Assembly (NCBI RefSeq): GCF_000966975.1
Contig: NZ_JZWV01000735.1
Span: forward strand, 1-8,498
DNA length: 8,498 nt
Direction of reading: 5' to 3'
Origin: Streptomyces katrae
GTDB taxonomy: Bacteria > Actinomycetota > Actinomycetes > Streptomycetales > Streptomycetaceae
Of the stretch, positions 6,106 to 8,498 are shown piece after piece. The notes below the pieces were generated by a model. It worked only from the letters and a program-made list of their open reading frames with translations, made no database searches and had not been told where the DNA came from. A program made the position numbers and the translations under genes. The number at the start of each line of letters is the position of its first letter. The stretch's first letter is position 1.

Positions 6106-7245
6106 GTGAAGCTTCAGCGCAAGAACCGGCTTCGTGCCTCCGCCCTCGGGGCCCTCGTCGTGTCCGGCGCCCTGGTCCTCACGGCGTGCGGCTCGGACGA
6201 CAACACGAAGACCGGCGCCGACGGCACCCCGAAGGCCTCGGCCCCCGCCCCCGGCGACATCAAGTGCGACGGCGCCAAGGGCAAGCTGCTCGCGTCCGGC
6301 TCCTCCGCCCAGAAGAACGCCGTCGACCTGTGGGTCAAGAACTACATGGCCGCCTGCTCCGGCGTCGAGGTGAACTACAAGTCCTCCTCCTCCGGTGAGG
6401 GCATCGTCGCGTTCAACCAGGGCACCGTCGGTTTCGCCGGCTCGGACTCCGCGCTGAAGCCCGAGCAGGTCGAGGACTCGAAGAAGGTCTGCACCGGCGG
6501 CCAGGGCATCAACCTGCCGATGGTCGGCGGTCCCATCGCCCTCGGCTTCAACGTCGCCGGCGTGGACAAGCTCAACCTCGACGCCGCGACGATCGCCAAC
6601 ATCTTCAACGACAAGATCAAGAAGTGGGACGACGACGCCATCAAGAAGCTGAACCCCGGCGTCAACCTCCCCCCCACCGCCATCCAGGCCTTCCACCGCT
6701 CCGAGGACTCGGGCACCACCGAGAACCTGGGCAAGTACCTCAAGGCCGCCGCGCCCGACGCCTGGTCCTACGACGCCTCGAAGAAGTGGCCGGCCCCCGG
6801 TGGCCAGGCCGCCTCCGGCTCCGCCGGTGTCGCCTCCCAGGTCAAGGCCGTCGACGGCGCGATCGGCTACTTCGAGCTCTCGTACGCCACCTCGCAGAAC
6901 ATCAAGACGGTCGACGTGAACACCGGCGCCTCCGCCCCGGTCAAGGCGACCCCGGAGAACGCCTCCAAGGCCATCTCCGCCGCCAAGATCACCGGCACCG
7001 GCTCGGACCTGGCCCTCAAGCTCGACTACGCCACCAAGGCCGAGGGCGCGTACCCGATCGTCCTGGTCACCTACGAGGTCGTCTGCGACAAGGGCAACAA
7101 GCCCGAGACGCTCGGCACCGTGAAGTCCTTCCTGGAGTACACCGCCTCGGACGCCGGCCAGAAGGCCCTCACCGAGAACGGCTACGCCCCCATCCCGACC
7201 GAGATCAACAGCAAGGTCCGCGAGGTCATCAAGTCCCTCGCGTAA
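6106..7245 (+). CDS. pstS: Phosphate-binding lipoprotein PstS
   Basis: A 379-residue periplasmic-type binding protein that captures phosphate at the outer face of the membrane and delivers it to PstC/PstA. The start is GTG 6106, with GGAAGGAA at 6088-6095 ending 10 bases upstream; the reading frame is open to 5992, but that region is leader. Residues 1-27 are a lipoprotein signal peptide: basic n-region (K2-L-Q-R-K-N-R-L-R10), hydrophobic core, and lipobox L25-T-A-C28, the cysteine being lipidated. A flexible charged linker follows to about residue 52. Phosphate-site segments are visible: S64-G-S-S-A-Q69, S93-S-S-S-G-E-G, G112-S-D114 in FAGSDSAL (anion-binding aspartate region) and R198-S-E-D-S-G-T-T (the arginine loop, equivalent to the RSDGSGT of E. 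coli). It is the first gene of the pst operon, under the PHO box at 5925-5946. Length is normal for actinobacterial PstS. Confidence 0.97.
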   Translation: MKLQRKNRLRASALGALVVSGALVLTACGSDDNTKTGADGTPKASAPAPGDIKCDGAKGKLLASGSSAQKNAVDLWVKNYMAACSGVEVNYKSSSSGEGIVAFNQGTVGFAGSDSALKPEQVEDSKKVCTGGQGINLPMVGGPIALGFNVAGVDKLNLDAATIANIFNDKIKKWDDDAIKKLNPGVNLPPTAIQAFHRSEDSGTTENLGKYLKAAAPDAWSYDASKKWPAPGGQAASGSAGVASQVKAVDGAIGYFELSYATSQNIKTVDVNTGASAPVKATPENASKAISAAKITGTGSDLALKLDYATKAEGAYPIVLVTYEVVCDKGNKPETLGTVKSFLEYTASDAGQKALTENGYAPIPTEINSKVREVIKSLA

Positions 7246-7251
7246 GGCCCT

Positions 7252-7298
7252 GGAGCCCGGAGGCCGCGAGGCCCCACGGCTCCGGAGCCACGAGGCTC
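7252..7298 (+). other. Mutually exclusive hairpins after pstS
   Basis: Four segments alternate: GGAGCC (7252-7257), GGCTCC (7278-7283), GGAGCC (7284-7289) and GGCTC (7294-7298). The first can pair with the second, enclosing GGCC-GCGA-GGCC (7262-7273), a small stem with a GNRA-type loop, while the last five bases of the third pair with the fourth over an ACGA loop. Alternatively the second and third pair as the perfect 12-base palindrome at 7278-7289, though with no loop bases inside. This resembles an attenuator layout in outline only; no known ligand or leader peptide is seen. Confidence 0.4.
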
Positions 7299-7316
7299 AG
7301 TCCTGACCCCCGAGGT

Positions 7317-7344
7317 CCGGCCCGCCCCCGTCCGGGCGGGCCGG
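7317..7344 (+). terminator. Strong GC hairpin between pstS and pstC
   Basis: CCGGCCCGCCC (7317-7327) and GGGCGGGCCGG (7334-7344) form a perfect 11-pair stem with a 6-base loop and no T tract. In binding-protein transporter operons such a stem typically gives partial termination or protects the 3' end of the first message, so that the binding protein is made in excess over the membrane subunits. That role fits here but is inferred from position and structure. Confidence 0.7.
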
Positions 7345-7392
7345 CCCGGGGACCCTCCCCCTCCACCCGGGGGATCCGGTGCACCGCCGCCA

Positions 7393-7406
7393 GGGGGCTC
7401 GCCCCC
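7393..7406 (+). other. GC hairpin just before the pstC ribosome binding site
   Basis: GGGGG (7393-7397) pairs with CCCCC (7402-7406) over a CTCG loop. The stem ends 10 bases before the pstC Shine-Dalgarno-like GGAAAG (7417-7422). It may help keep the following site single-stranded, or simply reflect GC-rich spacer sequence. Confidence 0.4.
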
Positions 7407-7425
7407 CACACAGACCGGAAAGACC

Positions 7426-8415
7426 ATGGCTTCCAGCACACCCACCCGCATAGAAACGGCTCCGCCCGTCTCCAAGAGCGGAAGGTCCACCGGCCGCGCC
7501 GGTGACAAGATCTTCTCGGGGCTCTCCAAGGGCTCCGGCATCCTGCTCCTGGTGATCATGGCGTCGATCGCCGCCTTCCTCACCTACCGGGCCAGCATCG
7601 CCCTGTCGAAGAACGAGGGGAACTTCCTCACCACCTTCGACTGGAACGCGTCCGCCCGGCCTCCCGTCTTCGGCATCGCCGTCCTGCTCTTCGGCACCGT
7701 CGTCAGCTCGATCATCGCGATGGTCATCGCGGTTCCGATCGCCGTCGGCATCGCCCTCTTCATCTCGCACTACGCGCCGCGCAAGCTGGCCGCACCCCTC
7801 GCCTACGTGGTCGACCTGCTGGCCGCCGTGCCGTCGATCATCTACGGCATCTGGGGCGCCCTCTTCCTCGTGCCGCAGCTGAACGGGCTGAACCTCTGGC
7901 TCGACCAGTACCTCGGCTGGACCTACGTCTTCGACAAGACCCAGGTCGGCGTCGCCCGCTCGCTGTTCACCGTCGGCGTCCTCCTCGCGATCATGATCCT
8001 GCCGATCGTGACGAGCGTCAGCCGCGAGGTCTTCCTGCAGGTCCCGCGCATGAACGAGGAGGCCGCCCTGGCCCTCGGCGCGACCCGCTGGGAGGTCATC
8101 CGCCTGTCGGTGCTGCCCTTCGGCCGCTCCGGCGTCATCTCCGCCTCCATGCTCGGCCTCGGCCGCGCGCTCGGCGAGACCATGGCCGTGGCCACCGTCC
8201 TCTCCCCGAGCTTCCTGATCTCCGGGCACATCCTCGACCCGGGCGGCGGCACCTTCGCGCAGAACATCGCCGCGAAGTTCGACGAGGCCAACGAGTTCGG
8301 CCGTGACGCGCTCATCGCCTCCGGTCTCGTCCTCTTCCTGCTCACCCTGCTGGTCAACGGCGCCGCGCGCCTGATCATCGCCCGTCGCAAGGACTTCTCG
8401 GGGGCGAACGCCTGA
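7426..8415 (+). CDS. pstC: Phosphate ABC transporter permease PstC
   Basis: A 329-residue inner-membrane protein that, with PstA, forms the phosphate channel. After a hydrophilic N-terminus of about 35 residues I see six hydrophobic segments, roughly at residues 38-54, 80-110, 123-145, 178-200, 228-250 and 285-310. The cytoplasmic EAA loop, which docks on the ATPase PstB, is E212-A-A-L-A-L-G218-A, followed by the typical GRALGETMAV stretch of PstC proteins. Length is close to the E. coli protein (319). ATG 7426 has GGAAAG (7417-7422) 3 bases upstream, somewhat close. The gene follows pstS by 180 bases rather than a tight junction, the spacer holding strong hairpins, and its stop overlaps the pstA start (TGATG). 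Confidence 0.97.
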   Translation: MASSTPTRIETAPPVSKSGRSTGRAGDKIFSGLSKGSGILLLVIMASIAAFLTYRASIALSKNEGNFLTTFDWNASARPPVFGIAVLLFGTVVSSIIAMVIAVPIAVGIALFISHYAPRKLAAPLAYVVDLLAAVPSIIYGIWGALFLVPQLNGLNLWLDQYLGWTYVFDKTQVGVARSLFTVGVLLAIMILPIVTSVSREVFLQVPRMNEEAALALGATRWEVIRLSVLPFGRSGVISASMLGLGRALGETMAVATVLSPSFLISGHILDPGGGTFAQNIAAKFDEANEFGRDALIASGLVLFLLTLLVNGAARLIIARRKDFSGANA

Positions 8416-8498
8416 TGAGCCACGCACTGCAGGACCACCGGCCCGCTCCGGCCCGCCGGTCCGCCTCCCCCGCCGGCCTGACCCGCGGCGGCCTGCCC
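8415..8498 (+). CDS. pstA: Phosphate ABC transporter permease PstA, 5' part only
   Basis: ATG 8415 shares one base with the pstC stop (TGATG), so translation is probably coupled; GGGGG at 8400-8404 may serve as ribosome binding site. Only 28 codons lie in the window, giving a hydrophilic, Pro/Ala/Arg-rich N-terminus starting M-S-H-A-L-Q, with no membrane segment yet. Identification rests on operon position, since pstA follows pstC in most pst operons; the visible residues alone would not identify it. Confidence 0.8.
   Translation, partial: MSHALQDHRPAPARRSASPAGLTRGGLP

Noticed and set aside
7297..8427. 376-codon minus-strand open frame over pstC
   Set aside because: Antisense shadow of pstC, low-complexity Glu/Asp/Gly-rich, no recognisable family or start signal.

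Overview
The window is high-GC DNA with strongly G/C-biased third codon positions, GTG starts alongside ATG, a rare TTA codon and actinobacterial-type regulators. Together with the gene order ppk, CHAD-domain gene, pstS, pstC, pstA, this points to Streptomyces or a close relative. The assignment is by recognition of the protein families and gene order, not by a search.

Layout, all on the + strand. (1) Positions 1-259 are non-coding and hold an old imperfect direct duplication and an AT-rich inverted repeat just before a start codon with no clear ribosome binding site. (2) Positions 260-1480 encode an XRE-type helix-turn-helix regulator with a helical-repeat C-terminal part and one TTA codon. 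(3) Positions 1509-2153 encode a small class I SAM-dependent methyltransferase. (4) Positions 2154-2346 are a regulatory gap with a palindrome and a weak PHO-box-like tract. (5) Positions 2347-4638 encode polyphosphate kinase PPK1, overlapping by 20 bases a CHAD-domain gene (4619-5575). (6) Positions 5576-6105 are a 530-base gap with a possible three-stem RNA structure, short GC-rich tandem repeats, 11-base periodic repeats, a clear PHO box and a likely promoter, then a leader. (7) From 6106 the high-affinity phosphate transporter operon begins: pstS, a 180-base hairpin-rich spacer, pstC, and the first 28 codons of pstA, which runs off the window.

Functionally this is a phosphate homeostasis locus. 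PstS captures phosphate outside the membrane and PstC/PstA form the channel; the ATPase PstB would be expected downstream. PPK1 reversibly converts ATP to polyphosphate, and CHAD proteins bind polyphosphate. The PHO box ahead of pstS predicts induction by PhoR-PhoP under phosphate limitation. The regulator and methyltransferase at the left have no visible tie to phosphate.

The genes are well-known families and I do not see a wholly new protein system. The less explained signals are in non-coding DNA: the structured element behind the CHAD gene, the mutually exclusive hairpins between pstS and pstC, the second 11-base repeat block upstream of the PHO box, and the apparently leaderless, TTA-containing regulator.
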